Shown here piece by piece: positions 42,605 through 51,422 of a stretch of 64,000 nt of DNA. The translations under genes were made by a program, and so were the position numbers. Within the stretch, counting starts at the first letter, position 1; each line of letters opens with the position of its first letter. The stretch is from CBDFLD01 sp965249005 (GTDB taxonomy: Bacteria; Acidobacteriota; UBA6911). The stretch is taken from NCBI GenBank assembly GCA_965249005.1, contig CBDFLD010000010.1:62001-126000 (forward strand). Direction: 5' to 3'. The notes beneath the pieces are model-generated. The model was not told the DNA's origin, did no database searches, and saw nothing but the letters and a program-made list of their open reading frames with translations.

Positions 42605-43487
42605 TCTTCGCCCCCCCTTGTGTCAGTAGTTTCAGCAATTCGGAGTCGGACGACATGATAATGTTGGTCTTCTCGTCCAAGATCTTCTTGTAGGATTCGA
42701 GCGTGCGGACGAGCTTGTAGAATTCCGGATCCCGCGAGTATGCCCGGCCATAGATTCTGGTGGACTCAGCATCCCCGTGCCCCTTGAGCTTCTCCGCGTC
42801 ACGGTAGGCCTCGGCCAGGAGAATCTCCTTCTGTTTGTCGGCCTCGGCGCGAATCTTCAACGCCTGTTCTTCTCCTTCCGCACGGTACTGCTTGGCGATG
42901 CGTTCCCTCTCAGCCCTCATCCGCGCGAACACCGAGTTCTTATTCTGATCGGGAAAGTTCAAACGCTTGAGCTGGACGTCGACGACCGCGATACCGTAAT
43001 CCTGAGCGCATTTCTCACGGGACGATTCTGAAACGTTCCCCATGACCTGATCCGTCTTGACCCGAGCAGGCTCGATCGAAACAAGATCGGAAAGCTCGAC
43101 CCGGCCGACTTCCGCCCGTAGCGCGGCCCAGACGATATCGTGTACGCGCATCTCCGCCGCCACGACGTCCCCCACGGTCTGCAAGAATTTTGTCGGGTTC
43201 TCAATCCTCCATAAGACGTCGCTCTCGAGTACCAGATTCTTCTTGTCCCGGGTGAGGAACTCCGAGGGCCGTGGGTTGTAGACCATGATCCTTTTCTCGA
43301 AACGAATCAAAGACTCGATCGGCAATTTCCAGTAGAGGCCTGCCTCGGTCCTTTCTCTTGCCGGCTTGCCGAACAGTGTCACCAGGGCCATCTCGGTCTC
43401 CGGCAAAACAAAAAAACAATTCCAGAGCACAATCACGGCAATGATGATGAGCACCCACCGAACCCAAGCTTTCTTCCATAGATCCAT
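42591..43487 (-). CDS. HflC-like SPFH protein
   Basis: 298 aa. N-terminal membrane helix WVLIIIAVIVLWNCFFVLPETEMALVTLFGKPARE, then SPFH domain (GLYWKLPIESLIRFEKRIMVYNPRPSEFLTRDKKNLVLESDVLWRIENPTKFLQTVGD), ending in the HflC-type ERERIAKQYRAEGEEQALKIRAEADKQKEILLAEAYRDAEKLKGHGDAESTRIYG helix and SDSELLKLL. It is close to typical HflC in sequence order. Overlaps the HflK-like gene and probably forms a ring complex with it and possibly with the ATPase-fused SPFH domain. Confidence 0.9.
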   Translation of the reverse strand: MDLWKKAWVRWVLIIIAVIVLWNCFFVLPETEMALVTLFGKPARERTEAGLYWKLPIESLIRFEKRIMVYNPRPSEFLTRDKKNLVLESDVLWRIENPTKFLQTVGDVVAAEMRVHDIVWAALRAEVGRVELSDLVSIEPARVKTDQVMGNVSESSREKCAQDYGIAVVDVQLKRLNFPDQNKNSVFARMRAERERIAKQYRAEGEEQALKIRAEADKQKEILLAEAYRDAEKLKGHGDAESTRIYGRAYSRDPEFYKLVRTLESYKKILDEKTNIIMSSDSELLKLLTQGGAKIGSR

Positions 43488-43572
43488 CGATCACTCCTAT
43501 TCAATCCAAACGAGTTCGCTGTTTCTCTTTCAGGCAACCACCCCGCCTATCGGACGCTGGTTGCTGATGGCT

Positions 43573-43697
43573 CTTAAGTAACTGCTCGCGGATCTGCTGC
43601 TATGCGTGTAAATTAGCAAATCGTCAAAAACCACGTTTTTTTACGGTGCGCTGCGCAGTTACGTTTCCAAGCGACTGGCGCGTTGCGCCAGTCAGCG
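43573..43697 (+). repeat. Dispersed structured repeat, family A, copy 7
   Basis: Forward copy beginning CTTAAGTAACTGCTCGCGG and ending with the GACTGGCGC/GCGCCAGTC hairpin, flanked by GCTGATGGCT and CAGCTGAAGGCTGAGC short repeats. It fills the 233-bp gap between the ATPase-SPFH fusion gene and the HflC-like gene. Confidence 0.9.
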
Positions 43698-43720
43698 GCG
43701 ACAGCTGAAGGCTGAGCTGT

Positions 43721-46700
43721 TTACTGTTCTCTTTCCGGAACGAGCGGACCAGCCTCCCGGCTCCGAGGATCGATCGCTTGCCCCATGAGATTGACCATGT
43801 CCAGATCTTCAGAATTCAAGAACAGAAACCTACGCCGCCCCGTCGTCTCTGAGTCCGCAATGTACTTCGTCTTGTTGGGTAGCACTTCTTCTACCGCCTC
43901 CAAATAAAGACGAAGAGATGTCACGGCCTTGGAGGAGCGATACGCCTGTTCCCGCTGGCTAAACCGGGCGCTATCGCCCCGACTCCGTTCGATCCGAGCT
44001 GCCGAGTAGGCTTCTGCGGACAGGAGCCGAGCCGAAGCCTGGCCGCGCGCGAGGGGCAGCTGTTCCCTCGCGTAACTTTCGGCCTGGTTGATCAGCGTGC
44101 TTTTTTCCTCCAAGGCGCTGGCCACGTCGCGAAAGGCCTCGACGACCTCGACCGGCGGGTGGACGTCCTGGAGGCGAACCGATAACAATCCGAGGCCGGT
44201 ATCATATCCTGCAAGTTTGCTGCCTAACTCCTCATGCCAGACAGCCTCGATCTCGGATCGCTGCGTGGTCAAGACCGCGTCCAGCGACCTTCGCGATAGC
44301 ACCCAGCGCAGAGAGCGTTCCGAAACGGCGCGCATCAGCGATTGCGGATCACGAGCCGCAAAGACGAAGCGGGCCGGGTTTTCGATGTCATACTGAACGA
44401 CGGCGTTGACTTCGACGAGATTCTCATCCCCGGTGATCATCAAAACTTCTTCCGGAACCTTGACGTACCTTCCGAGTCGATGCTGGGTATTCCATTCGTA
44501 GGCCTTCGGCTCCTCGGCTACCTCGTCTGAATCCAGGTTGGACCGGTAACCGATCTCGACCACCTGCACCCGTGCGGGAGTCACGCGTGTGAGCGTGTCG
44601 ACCGGCCAAGGCCAGCGGATGTGGAACCCCGGCTGCAAAACCTCTTCTAATCTTCCAAACCGTTGCACCACGCCAACTTGCTCGGGACCGATCGCCGCAA
44701 CAGCAGTTAGAAGCCATGCAATCAGCAGTAGAGGAACTCCAACTCGCGAGATCCTCTCGCGATTCTCTGCGAGGACGTGAGCCATGTTCCCGAGGCCACT
44801 CAACCCGAAGTCTTCGCGCAGATGATACAGTCGATGCCGAAGCTTCGCCGCCCAGGTCGCGATTTTTGATTCCCCCGACTTGCCTTCGATCAGAAGGCGC
44901 ACGCAGTTGAGGATGACCAGGAGTGACGATCCCTGGTGCACGACGGCGGCCGCCACAGGGGTGAGATAGCCCCAGGCCGCGCCAAGGACGGCAACAATGT
45001 TCACCCCGAAGGCGAAAAGGATAATGCTCGATCGAATGCGTTGAATCGTTTTTTGCGCAAAGGCGAGCAGGCCGGGAATCTGATCCAGACGGTCTTTGAG
45101 AAAGATGACGTGAGCGGCTTCGGCGCTGATATCGGCTGCCCCACGCCCCATGGCCAGCCCAACATCGGCCATCGCCAGCGACGGCGAGTCGTTGACTCCG
45201 TCCCCCACCATCAAGATGCGTGAGCCCTCGACACGCCACTCCCTTACCTTCCGAGCCTTGTCTTCCGGCAGAAGCCGCGCGTGGATGTCCCCGACGCCGA
45301 TACTGCGTCCCACATGCTGCGCGGTGGCTTCCTCGTCGCCGGTCAGGATGCTGATGTCTCCTATATCCATTTCCTTCAAGCGCAAGACCGTCTCGGCTGC
45401 TTCCGGTCGAACTGGATCCCGCAGTGTGACCAACCCGGCAGCAGTGTCATCGACCATTACCGCGACCGTCGTTTGCGCGCCCTGCAAGTGGCTCGCCATG
45501 GCACTCTCGAGCCATGGCCCAGCCCCTGCGGCAGCGACCTCCTTCGCAAGCGCCAGATTCCCGACTCGAACGGTCTGACCGTTTACTTTGGCCTGGACGC
45601 CCATTCCAGGACGAACCACGAATTCCTGAGAATCGGATACGTCGAGTTCTCTTCTGCGAGCTTCATTCACGATTTCCCGGCCGAGAAGGTGCTCCGACGA
45701 CCTCTCGGCCGACGCAGCCAAGGCCAGGAGTTGATCCTCGCTGAAGCCCGGCGCGGGGATGACCGCGTGAACCGTCGGTCGACCCGCGGTCAGGGTTCCG
45801 GTCTTGTCGAAAGCCACCTTGCGAACCCGCGCCAAGGCTTCAATGACTCCGCCCCCCTTGACCAGTACGCCTTCTCGCGCCAACCGCGCAATCGATGCCG
45901 CGACCGCCGCCGGTGTAGCCAAAACCAACGCGCAGGGGCAGGCTACAATCAAAGCCGCTACGGCACGCAGGGTATCACCAGTTGCGAAGTAGATGGCGCC
46001 CCCTGCGACCAGGATCAAGGGCAGGAAGTACTTGGCAAACTCGTCGGCCGTTTTTTCGATGGGAGCTCTCTGTCGCTGCGCTTCCGCAATCAGATGGCGA
46101 ATCCTCGACAGGGTGGTGTCTTCACCCACCTTCTCGGCTAGAACTTCGAGCACTCCATATTCATTGACGCTGCCGCTGTACACGGGATCGCCGACCTTCT
46201 TCTGGGCGGGCATCGGCTCCCCGGTAATCATACTTTCGTCCACCGAGGAGTGACCGGTGGCAATCGTGCCGTCCACCGCGACCCTCTCGCCGGCTCGGAT
46301 GATTACCGTATCACCGGAGCGGACCTCGAAGGGTCTGATCTCCACTTCTTGGCCGTCCCGCCGAACCCGCGCCGTGTCCGGCGTCATGGCGACAAATCCC
46401 TCGATCGAGTGTCGAGCGCGGTCGACCGTGTAATGCTCGATTCCCTCGCCGACGAGCATGATGAACATGACTTCCGCGGCTGCGAAGTACTCGCCGACGG
46501 CCACTGCGGCCACCGCAGCAACTACGATGGCAAGGTCGGCCGAAAGGCGACGATTCAGCAGATCCAGCATCGCCTGATACACGATTTTGTAGCCGGCGAT
46601 GACCGCCAGAAACAGGGCCGTGTCGAATCCCCAGACGGTGGTGAAGATCCCCAGTCCGTTCAGCAGCAGGAGAACCCCGACGGCTGCGGTGAACAGGCCA

Positions 46701-46771
46701 TATGTCCAAACGGAACCTCCGTGCGTGTGCCCAGCCGATCCGTGATCGTGATCGTGGTAGTTTCCGCTCAT
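43721..46771 (-). CDS. P1B-type heavy-metal ATPase fused to a C-terminal HflK-like SPFH domain
   Basis: 1016 aa from ATG 46771. Residues 1-19 are His-rich (NYHDHDHGSAGHTHGG). Residues ~20-635 are a P1B ATPase: TGEPMPAQ (actuator), CPC at 278-280, DKTGTLT at 322-328, GDGVNDSP at 523-530. Residues ~676-694 are an extra membrane helix, and ~695-965 an SPFH domain with HflK features (EQVGVVQRFGRLEEVLQPGFHIRWPWPVDTLTRV, VHPPVEVVEAFRDVASALEEKSTLINQAESYAREQLP). Oddities: the invariant HP of the nucleotide domain is HL (SSEHLLGR, 359-364), and the helix-8 motif is HQGSS (612-616) instead of HDG or HEGG. Metal specificity is therefore uncertain. First gene of the cluster with separate HflC- and HflK-like genes. 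Confidence 0.93.
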   Translation of the reverse strand: MSGNYHDHDHGSAGHTHGGSVWTYGLFTAAVGVLLLLNGLGIFTTVWGFDTALFLAVIAGYKIVYQAMLDLLNRRLSADLAIVVAAVAAVAVGEYFAAAEVMFIMLVGEGIEHYTVDRARHSIEGFVAMTPDTARVRRDGQEVEIRPFEVRSGDTVIIRAGERVAVDGTIATGHSSVDESMITGEPMPAQKKVGDPVYSGSVNEYGVLEVLAEKVGEDTTLSRIRHLIAEAQRQRAPIEKTADEFAKYFLPLILVAGGAIYFATGDTLRAVAALIVACPCALVLATPAAVAASIARLAREGVLVKGGGVIEALARVRKVAFDKTGTLTAGRPTVHAVIPAPGFSEDQLLALAASAERSSEHLLGREIVNEARRRELDVSDSQEFVVRPGMGVQAKVNGQTVRVGNLALAKEVAAAGAGPWLESAMASHLQGAQTTVAVMVDDTAAGLVTLRDPVRPEAAETVLRLKEMDIGDISILTGDEEATAQHVGRSIGVGDIHARLLPEDKARKVREWRVEGSRILMVGDGVNDSPSLAMADVGLAMGRGAADISAEAAHVIFLKDRLDQIPGLLAFAQKTIQRIRSSIILFAFGVNIVAVLGAAWGYLTPVAAAVVHQGSSLLVILNCVRLLIEGKSGESKIATWAAKLRHRLYHLREDFGLSGLGNMAHVLAENRERISRVGVPLLLIAWLLTAVAAIGPEQVGVVQRFGRLEEVLQPGFHIRWPWPVDTLTRVTPARVQVVEIGYRSNLDSDEVAEEPKAYEWNTQHRLGRYVKVPEEVLMITGDENLVEVNAVVQYDIENPARFVFAARDPQSLMRAVSERSLRWVLSRRSLDAVLTTQRSEIEAVWHEELGSKLAGYDTGLGLLSVRLQDVHPPVEVVEAFRDVASALEEKSTLINQAESYAREQLPLARGQASARLLSAEAYSAARIERSRGDSARFSQREQAYRSSKAVTSLRLYLEAVEEVLPNKTKYIADSETTGRRRFLFLNSEDLDMVNLMGQAIDPRSREAGPLVPEREQ

Positions 46772-47209
46772 TGGTTCGCCTTGTTTGCGATCGTCGCGCC
46801 TCGTCTCGCCTCGCCGACGACCCTCCCTATTCTTCGCGTGGGTGAGGTCCCCACAAACCCGCATGCCGCACTCAGCCAAGCTCGGCTACCGCTCGATTCC
46901 GAGCGATCCACCACTGAGCGCCAGTCTTGCGAAGTTTTTGGGGCGACCGTGAGAGAACACTATACCCTAATTTTGCCGCACGCGGCGGCGAGGATGCTGG
47001 AATTATTCAGCCTCAGGAGGGCAAAAAGTGTAGTTGCTCTTGGACCTAGGTTAGAATTGTTGCGCTCTGGTGGGCCGCTCAGCCAGACTAGACCTTAGTC
47101 CAGCGTGATTTTTTGCATGAGGAGGAAGAAAAGCCCTGGAACGTGCGCCGTTACGGGATAAAATGCGTTTGATATATTTACAAGACATCCCGAAAGGAGC
47201 ACATTCCAG
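46772..47209. other. Intergenic region between the ATPase-SPFH gene and the IS1380-type transposase
   Basis: 438 bp upstream of two divergent genes. Nothing coding was recognised. It must contain the promoter of the metal ATPase cluster (minus strand); TATAGT at about 46961-46966 on the minus strand is a possible -10 but no convincing -35 accompanies it. The left end of the IS1380-type element also lies here; no clear terminal inverted repeat could be identified by eye. Confidence 0.4.
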
Positions 47210-48715
47210 GTGAATAAAAGAAACCACAGAATCCTCCTCCGAGACAAGCAAAATCTTACACGCCGGTTGGAAAGAAATCAGTTTGAGGACCGGTCCGATC
47301 CTATGTTCAAGGACTCCAACACCTACTACGAGATCGCCGAGAGAACGCGCGCCATCGGATCTGGTGGTATCGGAGCCATTCACAAGCTCGTGTGTAAGCT
47401 TGGATTGGACAAAGATATCAACAGAAACATCGTTTTGCTCAAGTACCACTTTCCTTACTGGGAATCCGATCATGTACTGAACATCGCATACAACGTCTTG
47501 TCGGGTGGAACCTGTCTCGAAGATATCGAGCGGTTGCGCCAGGATGAGACCTACATGAACGGACTGGGAGCCGAGAGGATTCCGGATCCCACGACGGCTG
47601 GAGATTTCCTCCGTCGTTTCGATGAGGATTGGATCTTCGGACTTCAGGAAACCATCAATGAAACCCGAACCAAGGTGTGGAAGTTGCAGGATGCTTCCTT
47701 CCGGAAGGAGGCCATCATCGACGTGGACGGGACCGTCGCCGGAACCTTGGGGGAATGCAAGGAAGGAATGGACATTGCCTACAACGGGATCTGGGGTTAC
47801 GCACCGTTGATCGTGACCTTGGCCAATACGAATGAGGTCCTCTATCTGATGAATCGGCCGGGCAACCGTCCCTCTTCCGACGGAGCGGCCGAGTGGATGG
47901 ACCGGGCAATCGATCTGGTGTCGTCGGTGTTTACGAAGGTCTGGCTTCGGGGCGACACGGATTTCTCGCTGACGAGAAACTTCGATCGCTGGGACGAGCG
48001 GGTTGGTTTTGTCTTTGGTTATGACGCCAAGCCGAACCTGGTCGGGATGGCCGATGCCCTGCCGGAGAGACAATGGAAACCGCTCGAGCGGCCTCCTCGT
48101 TATGAGGTCAAGAGCGAAGAACGGCGCCGTCCGGAAAACGTCAAAGAACAAGTAATCAAGGAGAGAGAATTCAAGAACATCCGCCTGCAGAGCGAGCAGG
48201 TCGCCGAGTTTGACTATCGTCCCGGACACTGTAAGAAAACCTATCGCATGGTTGTGGTTCGGAAGAACCTCACGATCGAAAAGGGGGAGCACCGGCTGTT
48301 TGATGAGGTCCGGTACTTCTTCTACATCACCAACGATCGGGAGATGACGATGGGAGAAGTGGTCCTTTTTGCCAACGATCGCTGCAACCAGGAAAACGTC
48401 ATCGGTCAGCTCAAGAGTGGAGTGAACGCCTTGAGGATGCCTTCGGACAGTCTGGTATCGAACTGGGCCTACATGGTCATCGCATCGCTGGCGTGGAATC
48501 TGAAGGCCTGGTATGGCCTGGTGACGCAGGCGCCGACAGTACGTCGTGATATCTTGAGGATGGAGTTCAAACGCTTCCTGGTGAACTTTGTGCAAATACC
48601 CTGTCAGATTGTAAGAACCGGTCGTCGCCTCGTTTACAGGATATTGGCCTATAGCAAGCATCTCGAAACCTTTTTGGCGACGTTCGACTATATCAGGCAA
48701 CTCAGGTTTACTTGA
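47210..48715 (+). CDS. IS1380-family transposase
   Basis: 501 aa DDE transposase. Recognisable blocks: YHFPYWESDHVLNIAYNVLSGGTCLEDIERLRQDE, DPTTAGDFLRRF, AIIDVDGTVAGTLGECKEGMDIAYNGIWGYAPLI (first Asp), WLRGDTDFSLTRNFDRWD (second Asp) and FANDRCNQENVIGQLKSGVNALRMPSDSLVSNWAYM (Glu region). GTG start at 47210 with AAAGGAG upstream. Intact. It separates the ATPase-SPFH cluster from htrA. Confidence 0.9.
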   Translation: MNKRNHRILLRDKQNLTRRLERNQFEDRSDPMFKDSNTYYEIAERTRAIGSGGIGAIHKLVCKLGLDKDINRNIVLLKYHFPYWESDHVLNIAYNVLSGGTCLEDIERLRQDETYMNGLGAERIPDPTTAGDFLRRFDEDWIFGLQETINETRTKVWKLQDASFRKEAIIDVDGTVAGTLGECKEGMDIAYNGIWGYAPLIVTLANTNEVLYLMNRPGNRPSSDGAAEWMDRAIDLVSSVFTKVWLRGDTDFSLTRNFDRWDERVGFVFGYDAKPNLVGMADALPERQWKPLERPPRYEVKSEERRRPENVKEQVIKEREFKNIRLQSEQVAEFDYRPGHCKKTYRMVVVRKNLTIEKGEHRLFDEVRYFFYITNDREMTMGEVVLFANDRCNQENVIGQLKSGVNALRMPSDSLVSNWAYMVIASLAWNLKAWYGLVTQAPTVRRDILRMEFKRFLVNFVQIPCQIVRTGRRLVYRILAYSKHLETFLATFDYIRQLRFT

Positions 48716-48974
48716 AGGCGCCTCGCCGGCGGGTGAGCCCGTACCCCCGGCGGAGCAAGAGTGGCGGGCGAAAGGAAGGGCATAACAGAGACAAACAAGA
48801 TCAAGTGATCCAGACAACCAATGGAAGGTTTGTCTCTTGTGTTTCTCTTTGCTTTCCCTGTTACGCACAAGGAGCTGAAATCCACGAGATATTCGGAAAA
48901 GGCAAACGATTTTCCGAGCGAGCTCATACCTCGCTTATTTTGGGACTAGAGACCTTCCACGGGGGAAAGCGCGC

Positions 48975-50396
48975 ATGAGGCACACAGGGATTGCTCGGAA
49001 CATTCTTGGATATTCTCTACTGCTGCAAATCGCAGCCACCTCGCCGGCTGCAACGGCAGGGCAAGTGGCAAACCTGGCGGAGCTCAGTCAGTCGCTGGAG
49101 GCACTATCAGAGAGAATCAGCCCCGCGGTGGTCGAGATTCGGGTCACAGCGTACGGCCCGGTGGGTGAGAATGCGACGACTGCAAACCTCCTGGCCAGAC
49201 GACGCAACAGTGGCTCGGGCGTGATCCTCGATCCGGACGGCTACATCGTCACGAACGCGCACGTGGTGCGGAACGCGCGTCGCGTCCAGGTGCTGCTCGC
49301 GGCCCCCACAGGCGAAAAGAAGAAACGCCGTTCGATACTAAAGCCAAAGGGAAAACTACTGGGGGCGCAGATCGTGGGCGTCGACGCCGAGACCGACCTG
49401 GCGGTATTGAAGATTCAGGAGAAGCAACTGCCGTACCTGACTCTGGGCGACTCGGACACGTTGAGGCAGGGACAGATCGTGCTTGCCTTCGGCAGCCCGT
49501 TGGGACTCGAAAATAGCGTCACCATGGGCGTGGTGAGCGCGGTGGCGCGCCAGATCCAAGACGAAGATCGCATGATCTACATCCAAACCGATGCCTCCAT
49601 CAATCCTGGAAACAGCGGAGGGCCGCTCGTGGCAGCCACAGGAGAGATCGTGGGCATCAACACACTCATCTTCTCCCAATCGGGAGGCAATGAAGGCTTG
49701 GGGTTTGCGGCACCAAGCAACATCGTCCGCAACATTTACCGGCAGATTCGCCAATCTGGGCGCGTCCGGAGGGGTGAGCTGGGGGCAGTAGCCCAGACTA
49801 TCACTCCCTTGATGGCCGAGGGACTGGGGCTCGCCCAGTACTGGGGCGTGCTGCTGGGAGATGTGGTGCCCGGCCGTCCGGCGGCGAATGCGGGGCTGCG
49901 GATCGGCGATATAGTGAAATCCCTGGACGGCAAGGTCATGGAGAACGGCCGCCAGTTCGACGTCAATCTCTATCGTCGCTCGGTGGGCGAACGGGTGAGA
50001 CTGGAGATATTGCGCGGCAAAGAAGAAATGCAGTTCGAGGTGCCGGTCGCGGAGAGAATCGACGATTCCATCCGTTTCGCCGCATTCGTCACGCCCGAAC
50101 GAAACCTCGTACCGGAACTGGGAATTCTGGGCCTCGATCTGGACAATACGACCCGGGCACTACTGCCGGTCCTCCGGAAAGAGTCCGGAGTGATCGTGGC
50201 GGCACTATCGGCGCAGAGCCCGGCGGATGAAGGCATTTTCCGGCCCGGGGACGTCATTCATGCAGTGAACCGAAAATCCATCTCGAGTCTCGAGGAATTG
50301 CGGAGCTGGCTAAATCGGCAAAGCCCCTACACGGCCATCGTTGTCCAGATCGAAAGGCTGGGCCAGTTCCTGTATGTCGCGTTCGAGTTGGAATGA
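48975..50396 (+). CDS. HtrA/DegP-like periplasmic serine protease with two PDZ domains
   Basis: 473 aa. Signal peptide to about residue 29 (ILGYSLLLQIAATSPAATA). Trypsin-like catalytic triad H96 (TNAHVV), D141 (DAETDLAVLKI) and S214 (NPGNSGGPL). The first PDZ is at ~260-350 (GVLLGDVVPGRPAANAGLRIGDIVKSLDG) and the second at ~375-470 (GVIVAALSAQSPADEGIFRPGDVIHAVNR). Acts in envelope protein quality control. Located beyond the IS1380 element from the SPFH cluster; functional linkage is possible but not shown. Confidence 0.93.
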   Translation: MRHTGIARNILGYSLLLQIAATSPAATAGQVANLAELSQSLEALSERISPAVVEIRVTAYGPVGENATTANLLARRRNSGSGVILDPDGYIVTNAHVVRNARRVQVLLAAPTGEKKKRRSILKPKGKLLGAQIVGVDAETDLAVLKIQEKQLPYLTLGDSDTLRQGQIVLAFGSPLGLENSVTMGVVSAVARQIQDEDRMIYIQTDASINPGNSGGPLVAATGEIVGINTLIFSQSGGNEGLGFAAPSNIVRNIYRQIRQSGRVRRGELGAVAQTITPLMAEGLGLAQYWGVLLGDVVPGRPAANAGLRIGDIVKSLDGKVMENGRQFDVNLYRRSVGERVRLEILRGKEEMQFEVPVAERIDDSIRFAAFVTPERNLVPELGILGLDLDNTTRALLPVLRKESGVIVAALSAQSPADEGIFRPGDVIHAVNRKSISSLEELRSWLNRQSPYTAIVVQIERLGQFLYVAFELE

Positions 50397-50417
50397 GCCG
50401 CCCACCGAGTGCGTGGC

Positions 50418-51287
50418 CTACGGGGGCGTCGCCGTGGCCGACGGGGGCGTCTCCTTGTGCGATAGGAAAGGAAGCACGCATCGCGCAACCGAGGGAGCCA
50501 GTCTGGGGCGGATCAATCGTGCGTCGTAAGGAGCCAACCTCTTCTCGTTTTCGCCTAGGCAAGTCTCGACAAAGGCACGTGGCGTGATCTCTCCCAGCGA
50601 TTGATGCCCTGTCATCGTGAAATTGTCATCGACTTCCGCGCCGCCGAGATTCAAGGCGAGTTTCACTCGTGCGGCTACCTGAAGATAAACCGCAAGGCTG
50701 CTCTTGAATGCGTAGGCCGGTCGAGCCCACACGGGCGACCGAAGCTTGCGATAGGTCAACCAGTTGGCAAAAAACAAGATGTGTCGCGCCTCTTCTTGCA
50801 TCACCGGCTCGAATATCCGGACCAAGGACATGGGAAAGAAGCCGGATGACGCTGCCAGCTTGAAGAGGCCAAAAGCGAAGAAAGAATCGAAGCATTCTGC
50901 ATAGCCCACGCACCAAAAACTCCAATTCGGATCCTTCGGCTCCTCCGGATCCTGGCGCATCTCGACGGGAATTCCGTAGTGCTGCGTCAGGAGCGATAGG
51001 ATCTGGTAGTGACGCAGCTCTTCATATCCCTGCAAGGCAATGGCTTCCCGCAGGATAGGATCCGGCTCCGTTTTGCCCAGAGCCTGAACTCTCAACGCCG
51101 TGGCCCTCTCGGTGTTGACCGCTTCTTCCCAAATCGGCAGACCCTGCAGCCTGCCGAGGCTTGCATCATCCAGCTCGGGCCAATTTATCTTCGCCGGGTC
51201 ATATGGATCGTGCGTATCCATGAAGCTCTTGCAGAACATTTCTTTGTGTTGTTCCGAGCCAGGCCGCCACTCCGCCATCACCGACAT
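50418..51287 (-). CDS. Ferritin-like (diiron-type) protein
   Basis: 289 aa from ATG 51287, chosen because AAAGGGAG lies six bases upstream. Helical protein with paired carboxylate/His motifs of a four-helix bundle: EEAVNTERATALRVQAL, ALQGYEELRHYQILSLL, and PVMQEEARHILFFANWL. These ExxxH/EExRH patterns would bind two metal ions. Substrate or reaction unknown; ferritin-like families include oxidases, desaturases and rubrerythrins. Convergent with htrA and divergent from the symporter. Confidence 0.75.
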   Translation of the reverse strand: MSVMAEWRPGSEQHKEMFCKSFMDTHDPYDPAKINWPELDDASLGRLQGLPIWEEAVNTERATALRVQALGKTEPDPILREAIALQGYEELRHYQILSLLTQHYGIPVEMRQDPEEPKDPNWSFWCVGYAECFDSFFAFGLFKLAASSGFFPMSLVRIFEPVMQEEARHILFFANWLTYRKLRSPVWARPAYAFKSSLAVYLQVAARVKLALNLGGAEVDDNFTMTGHQSLGEITPRAFVETCLGENEKRLAPYDARLIRPRLAPSVARCVLPFLSHKETPPSATATPP

Positions 51288-51422
51288 CGCCATCTCCCTT
51301 TCCACAGGTTCATCAATCTAGCACGCTGCCCATAACCGTCGCAAGGCGGCGGGATACGCCGCCGCCCAAACGAACACTTGTTAGAAGTGGCGGCGGCGGT
51401 TCTATCCCGGTACACTCCCAGG

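Noticed and set aside
46250..47098. Plus-strand open frame of 282 codons
   Set aside because: Mostly antisense to the N-terminus of the P1B ATPase and without family features.
47051..48868. Minus-strand open frame of 605 codons
   Set aside because: Antisense to the complete IS1380-type transposase, which has all catalytic blocks on the plus strand.
47085..48960. CCTTAGTCC (about 47093) and an inverted CTCTAGTCC-like site near 48950 as IS1380 ends
   Set aside because: Only seven of nine bases match, no target duplication was seen, and the span would be longer than usual for the family.
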